A stretch of 64,000 bases of DNA, taken from positions 16,704,020 through 16,768,019 of the forward strand of contig NC_081555.1 of the NCBI RefSeq assembly GCF_963082655.1, given 5' to 3'. Every line of letters starts with the position of its first letter. The stretch's first letter is position 1. This document shows, in pieces, positions 1-10,330 of this stretch. Under the pieces are notes generated by a model that was not told the origin of the DNA, ran no database searches, and saw nothing but the letters and a program-made list of their open reading frames with translations. Both the position numbers and the translations under genes were made by a program. This DNA is from Stomoxys calcitrans. Lineage: Eukaryota; Arthropoda; Insecta; Diptera; Muscidae.

Positions 1-657
1 TCAACTTAAGCCGATAGCCATCAGTTTAATGTTCTTTAAACCATACCCACATACCCCCACATACACTCCATACCACCATGCCTCATTAAAGGACTATGAA
101 TATTTATATGGATTTGCATAAATGCATTAAACTGATATTTGACATGCCAAATGCTCAAACTCAGGCATTAGTGTGTGAGTTAGAGTGCGAGTAGGCATGG
201 CTTGGTGGGCCCTTGCCATTGAGTGTTTGTGTGTGTGTGCAAGGGTGTGTGTGCACGGGTGTGTGCATATTATCACACATAATTATGCCATAAAATAACA
301 CTTCAGCATCATTGAATGTTATGGCGTTGTTGATAGAATTATAAATGCATTTTACAACGATTTTTGCATTTGAAGAGATTTTACTTTGATAATGGTCGTG
401 ATAAAATTGCTCTGTTTACATTTTGTGGCTGTGTGGCTATGTGGTGTTTTTGTTTTTTTTTTGGGATTTTCCAAAATTGTTTATTTATGAATAAGGTTTT
501 AGCGGCTATTTGAAAAATGTACTTAAACAAAAACAAATATAAGGGATAAGCAATATTTTATGATGGCATATGCTAATGAGATTAAATAAATTTTATAACT
601 AAGTAAGGGGAAATTTTCAAATTCAGTTAAAGTTTCAAAGGAAGATAATACAATTAT
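1..657. other. AT-rich unique sequence with a TG-rich stretch
   Basis: No gene or repeat family is recognised here. The sequence is AT-rich with short open frames only. A degenerate TG microsatellite lies at about 223-267 (runs of GTGTGT broken by AAGG and CACGG). The segment ends at the 5' terminus of the first HINE. Confidence 0.6.
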
Positions 658-2617
658 TATACCCTACACCATAGGCTAGCCATGTCCGTCCGTCCAACCG
701 TCTGTCCGTCCGTCCGTCTTTCTGCCGAAAGCAACCTAAGCTTCGAATGAGTAAAGCTAGCCGCCTAAAATTTTGCACAAATACTTCTTATAGGTGTAGA
801 TCGGTTGGAATTGTAAATGGACAAAATCGGTTCATGTATGGATATAGCTGCCATATAAACCGATCTGGGGTTTTGACTTCTTGAGCCTCTAGAAGGCGCA
901 ATTATTATCCGATTTGGCTGAAATTTTGCATGACGTGTTTTGTTATGACTTTCAACAAATGTATTAAAAATGGTTCAAATCGGTCCATAACCTCATATAG
1001 CTGCCATATAAACCGATCTGGGGTTTTGACTTCTTGAGCCTCTAGAGGGCGCAATTCTCGTCCGATTTGGCTGAAATTTTGCATGAGGTGTTTTGCTAAG
1101 ACTTCCAACAACTGTATTAAGAATGGTTCAAATCGGTTCATAACCTGATATAACTGCCATATAAACCGATCTGGGGTCTTGACTTCTTGAGCCTCTAGAG
1201 GGCGCAATTGTTATCCGATTTGGCTGAAATTTTGCATGAGGTGTTCTGTTATGACTTTCAATAATTGTGCTAAGTATGGATTAAATCGGTTCATAACCTG
1301 ATAAAGCTGTCATATAAACCGATCTGGGGTCTTGACTTCTTGAGACACTAGAGGGCGCAATGATTATCCGATTTGGATGAAATTTTGCATGAGGTGTTTT
1401 GCTAACACTTCCAACAACTGTGCTAAGAAAAGTTCAAAGCGGTCCATAACCTGATATAGCTGCCATATAAACCGATCTGGGGTCTTGACTTCTTGAGCCA
1501 CTAGAGGGCGCAATTATTGTCCGATTTAGCAGAAACTTTGCATGAAATGTTTTGTTATGACTTTCAACAGATGTGCTATGTATGGTTCAAATCGGTCCAT
1601 AACCTGATATAGCTGCCATATAAACCGATCTGGGGTCTTGACTTCTTGAGCCACTATAGGGCGCAATTATTATCGGATTTTGCTGAAATTTTGCATGAGG
1701 TGTTTTTCTAAGACTTTCAACAACTGTGCTAAGATAAGTTCAAATCGGTTCATAACCTGATATAGCTGCCATATAAACCGATCTGGGATCATGACATCTT
1801 GAGCCTCTACACGGAGCAATTAATATCCGATTTGGCTGAAATTTTGCATGAGGTGTTTTGCTATGACTTTCAACAACTGTATTAAAAATGGTTCAAATCG
1901 GTCCATAACCTTATATAGCTGCCATATAAACCGATCGGGGGTTTTGACTTCTTGAGCCACTAGAGGGCACAATGATTAACCGATTTAGCTGAAATTTTGC
2001 ATGAGGTGGTTTGTTATGACTTTCAACAATTGTGCTGAGTATGGTTCAAATCGGTATATAACCTGATATAGCTGCATATAAACCGATCGGGGGTCTTGAC
2101 TTCTTGAGCCACTAGAGGGCGCAATTATTATCCGATTGGAATGAAATTTTGCACGACATGTTTTGTTATGATATCCAACATACTGTGCCAAGTATGGTTC
2201 AAATCGGTAAATAACCTGATACAGCTGCCATATAAACCAATATGGGATCTTGGCTTCATGAGCCTCTTAAGGGCGCAAGTATTACCTAATTTGGCTGAAA
2301 TTGAATGTAGAACAGCTTTTCTCATGACCTTTAACATATGTGTCGAATATAGTATGAATCGGTTTTAGCCCAATACCGCTTCCCTATAAACCGATCTCTC
2401 TATTTTATTTCTTCAGCCCCTAAAGTGCAGAATTCTTACTAGATTTGGCTGAAATCTTAGACAATTAATTCTACTATGGTCTCCAATATTCAATTCAATT
2501 ATGGTCCGAAATGAACCTTAACTTGATATTGTTCCAAAAACATAGCAATTCTTTTCTTTTATCCTTTGTTTGCCTAAAAAGTGATACCGTGGAAAGAGCT
2601 CGACAAATGAGATCCAT
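658..2617 (+). mobile_element. HINE (DINE-1/mini-me-like) copy 1, ten 153-bp units
   Basis: Non-autonomous element of the DINE-1/INE-1/mini-me type, a group linked in the literature to Helentron rolling-circle transposons. It starts with the subterminal inverted repeat TATACCCTACACCATAG (658-674). About 130 bp of 5' block found in better copies is missing, so a (GTCY)n stretch (about 684-719) follows directly. The conserved block with GCTAGCCGCC and TTTTGCACAAATACTTCTTA comes next. Then come tandem units containing ATATAGCTGCCATATAAACC, starting at 841, 994, 1147, 1300, 1453, 1606, 1759, 1912, 2065 and 2218, exactly 153 bp apart. The 3' block runs to GAGATCCAT near 2617, where the terminal stem-loop is missing. 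It has no coding capacity; the 100-aa frame inside merely follows the 153-bp period. Confidence 0.85.
1345..2122 (+). promoter_or_regulatory. Cluster of CTCF-consensus-like motifs in HINE copy 1
   Basis: Most units of this array carry a TAGAGGGCGC box. At 1498-1511 and 2109-2122 it reads CCACTAGAGGGCGC, and at 1957-1970 CCACTAGAGGGCAC. All three match the vertebrate CTCF consensus CCASYAGRKGGCRS at 14 of 14 positions. At 1345-1358 it reads ACACTAGAGGGCGC (13 of 14). Units at 1.04 and 1.19 kb have CCTCTAGAGGGCGC (13 of 14). Fly CTCF is known to prefer a similar AGRKGGCGC core. Binding is an inference; only the motif and its spacing are seen. Confidence 0.35.
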
Positions 2618-2644
2618 TTATTTATTTTTCTAATAAAAACTAAT

Positions 2645-3445
2645 AAAACCTGCTTAGTTCGGCCCAGCTGCATCTTGGATACCCACCACCATGGAATCTG
2701 CTAAAAATTTACAAAAATAAACTTAGTTGAAGGCCACAGGCATAGTTCAGTGCCCAAGCAGCCTTTTATGGTCCCAAAACCTTAAAACGAGAGATCGGTC
2801 TATATGGCAGCTATATCCAAATCTGAACCGATCTGGGCCAAATTAAAGAGGGATGTCAAGATGCCCAACACAAATCACCTTCCCAAATTTCGGCGAAATC
2901 GGACAATAAATTTTCATTTTATGATCCCAAAACCTTAAATCGGGAGATCGGTCTATATGGCAGCTATATCCAAATCTAAACCGATCTAGGCCAAATTGCA
3001 GAAATATGTCGAGGGACTAACCTTACCTCATTGTCTCAAATTTCGGCGAAATCGGGCATTAAATGCGCCTTTTATGGGCCCAATGCCTTAAATCGAGAGA
3101 TCGGTCTATATGGCAGCCATATCCAAATCAGAACCGATATGGACCAAATTAAAGGGGGATGTCAAAGGGCCTAACACAACTTACTGTCCTAGATTTCAAC
3201 AAAATCGGATAATAAATGTGGCTTTTATGAGCCTATGACGTTAAATCGTCGGATCGGTCTATATGGGGGTTATATCAAGATATAGTCCGATATAACCCAT
3301 CTTCAAACTTAACCTGCTTATGGACAAAAAAAAAAAGACTGAGCAAAATTTCAGCTCAATATCTTTATTTGTAAAGACTGTAGCGTGTTTTCTACAGACG
3401 AACGGACGTACACGGCTTTTTCGTCTTAGATTTTTCAACGTATTT
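2645..3445 (-). mobile_element. HINE copy 2, minus strand, GGCAGCTATATCC subfamily
   Basis: Minus-oriented element read from its 3' end. On the plus strand it starts with a degraded terminal stem-loop region (GCTTAGTTCGGCCCAGCTG near 2651) and ATACCCACCACCATGG (about 2679-2694). Four units with ATCGGTCTATATGGCAGC follow at ~153 bp spacing. The 5' block follows: CAAAATTTCAGCTCAATATC, a decayed GACR stretch (about 3397-3416) and TCGTCTTAGATTTTT. The terminal inverted repeat is not found, so the 5' end is truncated. It lies tail to tail with copy 1, about 30 bp apart. Confidence 0.75.
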
Positions 3446-3646
3446 CAACTTTCAGACATATCTCCACTTTATTGTCGCGATCTATGTATCCTGCCGAACA
3501 GCAGGACGACAGGATGACTCACTGACATAGATCTTTCATGATGGTCTAATATGCCCACTTAAGACGGTTTTGGTTTTGGGGCGGCCCCCTTGGTAATTAC
3601 ATCCAATTTTTAATATTCGAAAATCATATTCGTACTCTTCTCTCGA

Positions 3647-3959
3647 GGCCACCGTAGCGCAAAGGTTAGCATGTCCGCCTATGACGCTAAACGCCTGGGT
3701 TCGAATCTTGGCGAGACCATCAGATAAAATTTTCAACGGTGGTTTACCCCTCCTAATGCTGGCAACATTTGTGAGGTACTATGCTATGTAAAACTTCTCT
3801 CCAAAGAGGTGTCACACTGCGGCACGACGTTCGGACTCGGCTTTTAAAAGGAGGCCCCTTATCATTGAGCTTAAAAAACTTGAATCGGACTGCACTCATT
3901 GATATGTGAGAAGTTTGCCCCTGTTCCTTTGTGGAACGTTCATGGGCAAAAATTGCATT
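3647..3959 (+). mobile_element. tRNA-derived SINE, full length, 14-bp target duplication
   Basis: The 5' head is tRNA-like. A pol III A box TAGCGCAAAGG lies at 3655-3665 and a B box GGTTCGAATCT at 3698-3708, at normal tRNA spacing. The tRNA-unrelated body includes CTCCTAATGCTGGCAAC, GCGGCACGACGTTCGG, AGGAGGCCCCTTATCATTG and GAAGTTTGCCCCTGTTCC. The tail ends in GGGCAAAAATTGCATT. The perfect direct repeat TACTCTTCTCTCGA flanks it (3633-3646 and 3960-3973), which marks the insertion limits and shows target-primed integration into the ~130-bp repeat array. About 313 bp. Transcription by RNA polymerase III is expected for the family but not shown. Confidence 0.9.
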
Positions 3960-4286
3960 TACTCTTCTCTCGAATACCTTCTAATGAAGTCCCATGTGGT
4001 CCCGGCCGGACCACTTTTGATTTTCGGCGGTGCTTTTGATGTGGTTTTGGGCTTGGGTCGACGCTCTAGGTACTTGGATTTTTGACACCATATTCGTATT
4101 CTACTCCCGAGTACCATTCATTGGAATCCCACACTGTCCCGGTCGGTCGACTTTGATTTTTGGAGGTTTTGGGCTTGCGTCGGCTTCCTAGATATTTACA
4201 TTTTCATACTCTACTCACGAATACCTTTCATTGGGGTCCTGTCTTGTCCCGATCGGTCCACTTTTATCTTGGGCGGTACACCTGGA

Positions 4287-4398
4287 GGCCACCGTAGTGC
4301 AGAGGTTAGCATGTCCGCCTATGACGCTGACGCCTGGGTACGAATCCTGGTGAGACCATCAGAAAAAATGTTCAGCGGTGGGTTTTCCCTTTCTAATT
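4287..4398 (+). mobile_element. tRNA-derived SINE, 3'-truncated copy
   Basis: Second copy of the SINE at 3647. It has an A box TAGTGCAGAGG (4295-4305) and a degraded B box GGTACGAATCC (4337-4347; T to A in the conserved GGTTC). The copy stops about 110 bp in, after TTCAGCGGTGGG, and the ~130-bp repeat resumes with TACTCTTCCCTCGAATACC. The right flank is nearly the same as that of the first copy, but the left flank differs. A duplicated and deleted copy is therefore possible as well as an independent insertion. Confidence 0.8.
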
Positions 4399-5470
4399 TA
4401 CTCTTCCCTCGAATACCCATATTGTCCCAATCGGTCCATTTTGATTTTTGGCGGTACTTTTGTGGTAATTTGGGCTTGGGATAGCTCGCTAGGTACTTGG
4501 ACCCAGTATTTAATATCATATTCTACTCCTAAATACATTTCATTTGTGTCTAATATCTTCCCGATCGGCCCACTTTTAATGTTGGGCAATACTTATGGGG
4601 TGGTTTTGGGCCCCCTAGTTACATGGACCCAATTTTAAATATCATATTCGTACTTCACTCCCAAATACCTTTCATTTGAGTCCCATATTGTCCCGATCGA
4701 TCCACTTTTGATATTGGGGGCTACTTTTGGGCATGGGGCGGGCCCCTATGTACTTGAACCCAATTTTTAGCACCATATTCGTATTTAACCCCCAAATACC
4801 TTTCATTTGAGTCCCATATTGTCGCAATCGGTAAATATGTCCTGCGGGCGGGTTTTTGGGGGTGGGCAGGCCCCTCGGACACCAAGGAATACATTTTTAT
4901 GTCAGATTTGTACTTTACTTTTAAATACCTCTCATTGGCTACCCATATTGACCAAAGCTGTGAAAGTGTCCTGTTGGGTGGTGTTTTTGGGGGGTGGGGG
5001 ACACCCCCGACACTTTCTGTGACTGTTTTATGCCCATTTCATACTCTACTCTTAAATACCTTTCATTTGATACCCATATTGTCTCAATCGGTAAACATGT
5101 CCGTTCGGGTGGGTTTTGAGATAGGGCGTCCCCCCAAATTATTTGACCCCAAAATTGTATGCCAATATGGTGTTTTTGGGGGTACCATTTGGTGGAATAC
5201 AAAATCGGTGCATCCGTCTCCTAGATATGGCGTTTTAGAAAATTAGGGTAAGGGGGAGGGTCCGCCCACCCTCTAGATATCAAAAAATTAAGTACCCTAT
5301 TTTAACCGGAGCTCTACCATCTGTAAAAATTTCAAGAGCCCTTTGAGCCGTTTGAGTTTAAATAACGGCATACACTTCACAAGAGCCCATTAAATCATCA
5401 AATAATCAGCTGAAGAATGCAGAGCAAAGTAAAAAATATTTTTTTTTATTTTTATTTTTTGCCAAAACTA

Positions 5471-5705
5471 TTGGGTTGCCCAAAAAGTAATTGCGGATTT
5501 TTCATATAGTCGGCGTTGAAAAATTTTTTCACAGCTTGTGACTCTGTAATTGCATTCTTTCTTCTGTCAGTTATCAGCTGTTACTTTTAGCTTACTTTAG
5601 AAAAAAGTGTAAATAAGTATATTTGATTAAAGTTCATTCTAAGTTTTATTAAAAATGCATTTACTTTCTTTTAAAAAATCCGCAATTACTTTTTGGGCAA
5701 CCCAA
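5471..5705 (+). mobile_element. mariner-type MITE copy 1
   Basis: Non-autonomous 235-bp element with perfect 32-bp terminal inverted repeats that begin TTGGGTTGCCCAAAAAGTAA, flanked by TA on both sides (5469-5470 and 5706-5707). TA target duplication and the TTGGGTTG terminus fit the Tc1/mariner superfamily; the inner TAATTGCGGATTT resembles mellifera-subfamily mariner ends. The interior is AT-rich with no frame, so mobility would depend on a transposase in trans. Two further copies lie at 14209 and 31423. Confidence 0.92.
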
Positions 5706-5707
5706 TA

Positions 5708-6831
5708 TTTCGTTGTTAGAAAAAGTTTAAAAAACTTTCCCAAAATTTTAACATGAAAACCTACCTTCCCGCATAAACCATTTGCATTGATTTCGAACTT
5801 TTTTTCTTCATCTCTCTCTTATGTTCTATGTTTACTCCTAGCCCAAACACAACTAAAACTTCCTTAAGAACTTCCTGGTAGTAGTGTTTAATATTTGACT
5901 TTTTGAACTTTCTTGGGGCTTATTACTAAGAACATAAAACAGAACTTGCCTAAAATCCCTAACAAACTTCAAGTAAATATGATATGAGTGGGGGGAAATA
6001 AAACCACAAAAATGGAGTGCAAAATAAACCATAGAGAAAAATTTCTACATAATTGCAGACAATTAAAATTTCTCTCAAGCAATTGGTGGCTTAGGTAGTG
6101 CGTTCTTACAACTGGCAGTAAAATATAAAAAGGTGGCAAAACATGGCAATGCAGTGAGTAGTAATGCAAAGTTTAGAACAATTAAGCCGAAAGTTAAGAA
6201 GAAAACGGGAAATAGAAGGGAAGGCATCCACAAATACTTGTTTTCATTTAGATTTAGAAAAAAACGAAAAATAGCAAATTTCCCCTTGGCCAGACTTTTT
6301 TATAATTTTTATGAAATTTCATATATCTTTTCTCCAAAAACACGATATTGAACGAGGAAAAATTGTATTAAATTCTTCCCCAATTGGTGTCAATGAAACT
6401 AAACCTAACCTCTTCGCTAATACGAGCATGAGTCTTTTTTTAGACAGCTCTATTTTTGTGTATTGTTCGGCCCATAATTCGATATTTTGTAAAATTTTAT
6501 TATTTACGAATATTTTTAAAATGTATTTTGAGTCATTTACCCCAAAGGGTTTGTTTGTTATCCTTGCAAATACTCGTAGTATTATCAAAATGTGTTTTGT
6601 TGAAAAATTATCAATACCATGGGTGCGTATACGTATCATGACACTACTAGCAAAACTCATACGCCTCGATGTCCATAGAGACCAACAACAATGAAGAATC
6701 AAATAACAAATGAAAGCACGTTCATATCGGCTGAGCTGATACTTATACACCCTATACCATGGATCACACAGTAAGAATTTCATAAAAAGAATGCCAAATG
6801 GATTTTTAAAATAACCGTTGTTTCCTCTAGG
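5708..6831. other. AT-rich sequence, no supported gene
   Basis: No known repeat dominates. Frames of 127 aa (+, 6311-6694) and 154 aa (-, 6319-6783) overlap on opposite strands and contain no domain I recognise. Their composition follows the local AT-rich DNA, so I do not call them genes. A HINE-like end motif (ACCCTATACCATGG) occurs near 6749. A short dispersed repeat shared with 12.75 kb lies at 6600-6668. Confidence 0.5.
6600..6668 (+). repeat. Short dispersed repeat with GCGTAT/ATACGC arms
   Basis: TGAAAAATTATCAATAC is followed by GTGCGTATACGTAT and, about 25 bp on, ACTCATACGCCTC. The same order of blocks is found at 12751-12822. The two outer hexamers are inverted copies of one another. 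Family unknown to me. Confidence 0.45.
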
Positions 6832-6990
6832 GGTTCAAGATGTCTTTTGGAAATTTTCTTCGAAATCTGATAAGAATAGTGCCCCCTATGGGCGCAAGAA
6901 GTCAAATCTTGAGATAGGTTTATATGACAGCTATATCTTAAAATGGACTGAATTGGCTCGATTAAAATTCCAACTGACCAACACCAATGG
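6832..6990 (-). mobile_element. HINE fragment flanking the giant GACR array
   Basis: Degraded minus-oriented HINE body. It has TCTGATAAGAATAGTGCCCC, GGCGCAAGAAGTCAAATCTT and GGTTTATATGACAGCTATATC, which match the 153-bp unit. Sequence resembling the conserved block next to the microsatellite (CAAGTCGAAAGCAAGACAG) follows near 6993. Its position fits the GACR array on the right having grown out of this element's microsatellite. Confidence 0.6.
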
Positions 6991-7035
6991 CAAGTCGAAA
7001 GCAAGACAGAATCATTGACCAACGAATTTTTTTTT

Positions 7036-9190
7036 TCCAACGAACTGACAGATAGGCGGATAGAAGGATGGAAGGAAGAAACGATTGAGACGAAAAGGCG
7101 AACGGACGAGCGAGAGAAGAGACGGACAGCAAGAATGAAGTATGGAAGGAAGGTCGAAAAGCAGCCCTGGGCGGAAAAACGTTACGACGAACGAAAATAT
7201 GAAAGGAGAGAAAAAAGGTTGAACGAGAAAAAAGAATGAAGGATGGAAGGAAGGGCGAAAAGAAGCCCTGGGCGGAAGAACATGGACGATAGGATGGAAG
7301 GCAGAATGAAAGTAGTGATTGAAGAATTGGCGGGATAGAAGACCGGACGGACGAAAGGGTGGAAGAAAGAAAGGATGGAGAGAAGGAAATATGGACGGAA
7401 GGAAGAACGGACAGATGTACGGACTGAAGAAAAGATGAACTGCAAACAGAAGGAAGGGCATAAAGACAAACTGAAGGAAGAAAAGATGAACTGCAGACAG
7501 AAGGAAGGGCATAAAGACAAACTGAAGGACAGACAGACGGACGAACCTAAGGATGTGCGGCAGGATGGATGGCAGAACGAAAACAGTGCTGGAAGAAATG
7601 ACCAAGGACGAAAGGATGGAATGGATGGGAATACAGACAGAAGGTCGAATGTACGAAAGGATGGGAGAAAGAAAGGATGAGGGGACGTAAGGACGGATGG
7701 GAGAAAGGACGGACGGACAAATATGTAGGCGGTCAGAAGGATGCCCGGCAGGAAGGATGTCAGGACGAACGGAATGACAAATTGAAGGATTGGCAGGATA
7801 GAAGACCGGACGGACGAAAGGGTGGAAGAAAGAAAGGATGGAGAGAAGGAAGTATGGACGGAAGGAAGAACGGACAGATGTACGGACTGAAGAAAAGATG
7901 AACTGCAGACAGAAGGAAGGACATAAAGACAAACTGAAGGACAGACAGACGGACGAACCTAAGGATGTGCGGCAGGATGGATGGCAGAACGAAAGCAGTA
8001 CTGGAAAAAATGACCAAGGGCGAAAGGATGGAATGAAATATAGACAGAACGTACGAAAGGATGGGAGAAAGAAAGGATGAAGGGAAGTAAGGACGGATGG
8101 GAGAAAGGACGGACGGACAAATATGTACGCGGCCAGAAGGATGCCCGGGAGGACGAATGTCAGGACGAACGGAAGAACAAATAGAAGGATGGCCAGCACA
8201 ATGGACGACAGGGTGGACGACAGGGTGGACGACAGGGTGGACGACAGGATGGACGGTAAATCGAAAGCAGAGAAGGAAGGAATGACCGAAAGTAGGACAA
8301 AAGGATGTAGTGAAGGGCGGATAGAAGGACGGACGGACGAAAGGGTGGGCAAACGAAATGATGGATATAAATACGGGGGAAGGGAAGAAAGATCGGACAG
8401 TTGTACAGACGGAAGAAAAGATGGACGGCAGACAGGAGGAAGGACATAAAGACGGTCGAAAAGGCAAACTGAAGGACAGACAGACAGACGGACGGACGCA
8501 AGGAATGATATACGGCAGAATGGACGGCAGGATAGACGGAAGAACAAAAACAATGACCGAATCAATGACGGAACTATGGAATGAAGGAAGGACGGTCGAA
8601 AGGATGGAGATAGGGAAGGACGTACGGATGTAAAAATGGACGGACAGATGTACGGACGGCAGAATGGACGACAAGATGGACAACAAGATTCACTGCAGGA
8701 CAGACGGCAGAATAGACGGCTGGACGGCTGGACAAGATCGTAAGAAGGACGGACAGAAGGCCGGTTGGAGGATCGAGAGATCGATGGGCGGACGGAAGGA
8801 GGAACGGACAGATGTACGGATGGAAGAATATATGGACGGCAAACAGAAGAAAGGACGAGAAACTGAAGGACAGACAAATGAACGAAAGGAAAGACATACG
8901 GCTAGATTATCGGCAAAATGGTAGCAAAATGGACGGCACATTGAGAGCATTGATAGAATGAATGACGGTAAAAAGGATGGAGTGAAGGACAGAGAGAAGG
9001 CCGAACGGAGGAAAGGATGACAGAAAGATAGGATGGATGAAAGGAAGAACGGTCAGATGTACGGGCGGAAGAAAGGATTGTCGGCAGACAGAAAAGGACG
9101 TAAAGATGGTCGAAAGCACAAACGGACAAACGAAAAGATGAACGGCTAGATTGTCGGATGATGCGAGAAATGGATGCGAGAAAAAGCAGG
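7036..9190. repeat. Degenerate GACR/GGAA array with ~463-bp higher-order repeats
   Basis: Purine-rich on the plus strand, built from GACA, GACG, GGAA, GAAA and GGAT words. A higher-order unit starting at GATAGAAGACCGGACGG recurs at 7334 and 7797 (463 bp), with a partial, changed copy up to about 8340. Inside the first copy a 51-bp segment is duplicated in tandem (7426-7476 and 7477-7527). A 12-bp word built on GACAGGGTGGAC repeats four times near 8210-8256. The minus-strand frame of 621 aa (7012-8877), Pro/Ser/Phe/Arg/Val-rich, reflects lack of TAA, TAG and TGA in this composition and is not taken as a gene. Confidence 0.85.
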
Positions 9191-10330
9191 GAGAGAAGGA
9201 AGGACGGACGGATGGAAGGACGGACGGATGGAAGGACCGACGGATGGAAGGACGGACGGATGGAAGGACGGACGGATGAAAGGACGGACGGATGGAAGGA
9301 CAGACCGATGGAAGGACGGACGGATGTAAGGACGGACGGATGGAAGGACGGACAGATGGAAGGACGGACGGATAAAAGGACGGACGGATGGTAGGACGGA
9401 CGGATGGAAGGACGGACTGATGGAAGGACGAACGGATGGAAGGACGGACGGATGGAAGGACGGACGGATGGAAGGACGGACGGATGAAAGGACGGACGGA
9501 TGGAAGGACGGACGGATGAAAGGACGGACGGATGGAAGGACGGACGGATGTAAGGACGGACGGATGTAAGGACGGACGGATGGAAGGACGGACGGATGGA
9601 AGGACGGACGGATGGAAGGACGGACGGATGGAAGGACGGACGGATGGTAGGACGGACGGATGTAAGGACGGACGGATGGAAGGACGGACAGATGGTAGGA
9701 CGGACGGATGGAAGGACGGACGGATGGAAGGACGAACGGATGGAAGGACGGACGGATGGAAGGACGGACGGATGGAAGGACGGACGGATGAAAGGACGGA
9801 CGGATGGAAGGACGGACGGATGTAAGGACGGACGGATGTAAGGACGGACGGATGGAAGGACGGACGGATGGAAGGACGGACGGATGGAAGGACGGACGGA
9901 TGGAAGGACGGACGGATGGTAGGACGGACGGATGGAAGAACGGACGGATGGAAAGACGGACGGATGAAAGGACGGACGGATGGAAGGACGGACGGATGAA
10001 AGGACGGACGGATGGAAGGACAGACGGATGGAAGGACGGACGGATGTAAGGACGGACGGATGGAAGGACGGACGGATGGAAGGACGGACGGATGAAAGGA
10101 CGGACGGATGGAAGGACGGACGGATGGAAGGACGGACGGATGGAAGGACGGACGGATGGAAGGACGGACGGATGGAAGGACGGACGGATGGAAGGACGGA
10201 CGGATGGAAGGACGGACGGATGGAAGGACGGACGGATGGAAGGACGGATGGAGGACGGATGGAAGGACGGACGGATGGACGGATGGAAGGACGGACTGAT
10301 GGAAGGACGGACGGCAGGATGGACGTAAAG
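9191..10330. repeat. 16-bp satellite GGAAGGACGGACGGAT
   Basis: About 70 head-to-tail copies of GGAAGGACGGACGGAT with few substitutions (GTAA, GTAG or GAAA for GGAA; AACG for GACG). It is far more homogeneous than the flanking degenerate arrays, which implies recent homogenisation or expansion. Sixteen is not a multiple of three, so the repeat cycles through all frames; it is stop-poor, giving false frames of up to 568 aa on the minus strand. Confidence 0.95.

Larger units (their letters stand above)
3540..5390 (+). repeat. Dispersed family with ~130-bp tandem units (ATACCTTTCATTTGAG)
   Basis: Diverged tandem units contain AAATACCTTTCATTTGAGTC, CCCATATTGTCCCGATCGG, GGTTTTGGG or GGGGCGGGCCCC, and CACCATATTCGTA. 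The AAATACC box recurs near 4532, 4662, 4793, 4924 and 5053, about 130 bp apart; earlier units are shorter. Two SINEs interrupt the array. The segment after about 5210, with GGGGGAGGGTCCGCCCACCC and CCGTTTGAGTTT, looks like a non-repeated end block. The same family recurs at 32.9-33.2 and 35.1-36.2 kb. I do not know its published name or mechanism, and it has no coding capacity. Confidence 0.7.

Noticed and set aside
905..1207. 100-aa and similar frames with DRFIWQLYQVM repeats in HINEs (also 23.3-26 kb, 29 kb and 58.7-61.8 kb)
   Set aside because: A 153-bp period gives 51-residue peptide repeats by arithmetic. HINEs are non-autonomous and these frames start and stop at random points of the unit.
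3651..3722. tRNA gene at the A/B boxes
   Set aside because: The tRNA-like head runs straight into a SINE body with target duplications, and similar heads or bodies recur nearby; no clean cloverleaf with a paired acceptor stem is seen.
6311..6783. Opposed 127-aa and 154-aa frames
   Set aside because: They overlap on opposite strands, are AT-composition driven, and no family is recognised.
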